From Anaerolineae bacterium (GTDB lineage: Bacteria > Chloroflexota > Anaerolineae > Promineifilales > Promineifilaceae): a stretch of 64,000 nt of DNA. Below the pieces are notes generated by a model, which was not told the DNA's origin, searched no databases, and saw nothing but the letters and a program-made list of their open reading frames with translations. The position numbers were made by a program, and so were the translations under genes. Positions 62,296 through 64,000 of this stretch are shown here, piece by piece. Each line of letters opens with the position of its first letter. Position 1 is the first letter of the stretch. The stretch covers positions 16,309 to 80,308 of the forward strand of contig JAHDWK010000031.1 in assembly GCA_023382655.1 (NCBI GenBank). Reading direction: 5' to 3'.

Positions 62296-63346
62296 AGGTG
62301 TGACACGGCCGTATGGATGGCAAAGAAAGTGCATCCCCCTGCTTTTACTTTTGTGGGCGATGATTGCCTGCCAGGCAGCGCCGCCAGCAGTTTTACTGCC
62401 AACGATTATTGCCCCGGTCACGGTCGTTATGTCGCCAACATTTGTCACGCCCACCACAGACGCCCTCGCCCTAACCCTTGAACCAAGCCCCGTGCCACCC
62501 CTGGCGCCGCCTGCCTACACAGCCACTCCTCCCATCACCGCAAAACCGGCGGCCGCGCTGCCCACAAAACCATCGCCAACGTTGCCCCCAACCATCACGC
62601 CGGACAATCTCCCCCAGATTATCGGCTACTCTTATGAAGGGCGTCCCATTTACAGTTATCGTTTTGGCAGCGGCCCCATTCCTATTGTTTTTGTGGGCGG
62701 TATTCATGGCGGCTATGAATGGAATACCATCTTGCTGGCCTACCAGGCGATGGACTACTTTGCCGCCCAGCCATATCGAATCCCCACTAACGTGACGATC
62801 TTCATCATCCCGGTGGCCAATCCCGATGGTTTGTTTGCCGTTACCCAAAAAGAAGGCCGCTTTTTGGTTGAGGATCTGGCCGAAGACACATTCCCGGGGC
62901 GATTTAACGGCCGTAACGTAGACCTGAATCGCAATTGGGACTGCCAATGGTCGGCAACGGCCGTGTGGCGCAACCAGCCGGTGAGCGGAGGCAGTCAACC
63001 CTTTTCCGAACCAGAGAGCCGCGCTCTACGCGATTTTTTCCTGGAAAAGCGGCCAGCGCTGGTTCTTTTTTGGCACAGCGCCGCGAATGGCGTTTTTGCC
63101 GCCGGTTGCCCGGAAACAGATGGACACTCACGGCAATTAGCCACCATTTTTGGCGGCGCCTCTGGCTATCCTGTTTATGAACGCTTCACCTACTATCTTG
63201 TCACCGGCGACGCTGGCGACTGGTTGTCCACGCAAGGTATCCCCAGTATCTCCATAGAACTCAAAACGCATGAGGCGCTTGATTGGAAAGAAAATCTAGC
63301 CGGCATGTTGACCCTCCTGGCGCATTACAACAAACATTTACAGTGA
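62285..63346 (+). CDS. M14-family zinc carboxypeptidase-like lipoprotein (intact active site)
   Basis: 353 aa from ATG 62285; GTG 62300, preceded by GGAGTAAAG, is an alternative. Hydrophobic IPLLLLLWAMIAC is a lipoprotein-type signal with a possible lipobox (MIAC). The M14 fold shows GGIHGGYEWNT (His and Glu ligands), NGRNVDLNRNWDC (substrate-binding Arg/Asn), LFWHSAANG (His ligand) and SIELKTHEALDW (catalytic Glu). It lacks a zinc ribbon. It overlaps the previous gene by 11 bases and is a tandem paralogue. Likely trims peptidoglycan peptides or surface proteins (inference). Confidence 0.82.
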   Translation: MRSKGVTRPYGWQRKCIPLLLLLWAMIACQAAPPAVLLPTIIAPVTVVMSPTFVTPTTDALALTLEPSPVPPLAPPAYTATPPITAKPAAALPTKPSPTLPPTITPDNLPQIIGYSYEGRPIYSYRFGSGPIPIVFVGGIHGGYEWNTILLAYQAMDYFAAQPYRIPTNVTIFIIPVANPDGLFAVTQKEGRFLVEDLAEDTFPGRFNGRNVDLNRNWDCQWSATAVWRNQPVSGGSQPFSEPESRALRDFFLEKRPALVLFWHSAANGVFAAGCPETDGHSRQLATIFGGASGYPVYERFTYYLVTGDAGDWLSTQGIPSISIELKTHEALDWKENLAGMLTLLAHYNKHLQ

Positions 63347-63461
63347 GTTGCACTCTACCTGGACATACGCTTTCTAATGGACATCAGAGCGTGGCATAAA
63401 TATCTCGGATTTGATCGCCAAAGCTGCTCAAGCGAATGAGTTGTTTACTCGTGGTGAATGT

Positions 63462-63638
63462 TTGCCGTTATCACGGCCGTTCACCCCCCAGTCCTCTAAA
63501 AGACGAAGCAGTGAATGGTATAAGTTTTCTCTCGGCGCAAAGACAATACACCTGCGCCCAGAGAGGTATCCGAGCCCGCAGCCCCCGTCCTGGGTAAAAG
63601 GTAAAAAAGCTCCCGACTAAATCGAGAGCTTTTTGTTT
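63462..63638 (+). ncRNA. Structured repeat RNA candidate, copy B, with terminator
   Basis: About 177 bases matching copy A (32390-32577). The block AATACACCTGCGCCCAGAGA and the following GGTATCC are identical, and the upstream TTGCCGTTATCACGGCCGT is also kept. The CCCAG/CTGGG stem is retained though shorter, while the intervening sequence differs, as expected for a conserved RNA structure. It lies between the M14 gene and a decayed recombinase. Confidence 0.55.
63604..63638 (+). terminator. Intrinsic terminator of repeat copy B
   Basis: GCTCCCGA / TCGAGAGC stem with one mismatch, a 5-base loop and TTTTTG after it. Same position and nearly the same sequence as in copy A. Confidence 0.75.
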
Positions 63639-63680
63639 ACCCGAGGCCCAGCGAGCGTGTTTGGGTTGCCAGCCAGGCGT

Positions 63681-64000
63681 TCACAAGGAGCAGCGATGCT
63701 GTGTCAGGTGCTGTGGTAGGTTAGGGTAGACGAATGGCAAGTGGTGACCTGCACATGGCCCCTTATTGTTCTTACCTAAGCTTGCCCGCTCATACGGCAC
63801 AAAATCGCTGACCGTCGTCTGCAAATCGAGTTCCAGGTTCAAATAGCGCATGGTCGTCTCGATACTGGCATGACCCAGCAAGATGCTGATCGCCGGCCTC
63901 ATATCCCAACTGAGAGTTAACAGTGACAGAATGGGTACCATTTGCGGGTGAAGCCTCAAGGTGAGCTACGGGAGCGATGCTGGCCAGGGAGATAGCAAAG
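63681..64000 (-). pseudogene. Broken tyrosine recombinase (C-terminal remnant)
   Basis: The frame read from 63959 contains ISILLGHASIETTMRYLNLE, the C-terminal signature of phage-type integrases with the third catalytic His (LLGH) and nucleophile Tyr (RYL). Upstream of it, a different frame gives THSVTVNSQLGYEAGD, which fits the preceding part of the domain, so a frameshift lies near 63905. The conserved R-H box is not intact. The region continues beyond the window edge. The remnant suggests past mobility at this end of the region. Confidence 0.55.

Overview
The window looks like a chromosomal accessory region of a Chloroflexota bacterium (Anaerolineae-like). This rests on gene content and style only: very large TPR-CHAT proteins, a NACHT ATPase, FHA/ABC fusions and a long series of zinc-ribbon membrane proteins. 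There is no rRNA or other phylogenetic marker, so the assignment is tentative. The octamer ACGGCCGT is scattered everywhere at far above chance frequency, like the HIP1 palindrome of cyanobacteria. No tRNA, rRNA or CRISPR array was seen.

Layout. (A) 1-18.6 kb, minus strand: one long operon-like run. It reads excisionase-type HTH, secreted/anchored VWA protein, tubulin-like GTPase (intact GGTGSG), VWA fused to a degenerate tubulin-like domain, membrane-spanning Ser/Thr-kinase-like protein, 1424-aa helical scaffold, metallophosphoesterase (cut by the window edge). It looks like a cytoskeleton/envelope machine. (B) 18.9-24.1 kb, plus strand: sigma factor, cysteine-less anti-sigma-like protein, TPR-CHAT caspase-like protease, then a convergent gene for a short exported Cys/Gly-tailed peptide. 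(C) 24.3-32.3 kb, plus: a P-loop/winged-helix regulator, then three genes (phosphotransferase with effector-associated-like domain, NACHT with membrane segments, HTH with membrane segments) that share one Gly-rich motif resembling amyloid-signalling motifs. (D) 32.3-33.1 kb: no clear gene, but a structured repeat RNA candidate ending in an intrinsic terminator. (E) 33.1-36.8 kb: a membrane CHAT protease convergent with a sigma/zf-HC2/zf-HC2 operon. (F) 36.9-41.9 kb: a second copy of arrangement B in inverted orientation, again with a convergent small peptide gene and a nearly identical hairpin between the two. (G) 42.3-63.3 kb, plus: a colinear array of twelve zinc-ribbon proteins with a HerA-type ATPase, an FHA-ABC transporter, a beta-helix protein, a PD40 propeller protein and two M14-peptidase-like proteins (one catalytically degenerate). 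(H) 63.4-64 kb: a second copy of the structured repeat and a broken tyrosine recombinase.

The most promising unit is the duplicated sigma / degenerate anti-sigma / TPR-CHAT / small exported peptide module. It has the same logic as the type III-E Craspase pathway (CHAT protease acting on a protein that restrains a sigma factor) but without any CRISPR component. A plausible model, not proven by sequence, is that the CHAT protease is activated by a signal sensed by its TPRs, cleaves the anti-sigma-like partner or the peptide, and frees the sigma factor. The third CHAT module (E), with ordinary zinc-binding anti-sigma proteins, looks like a related form that retains the zinc ligands.
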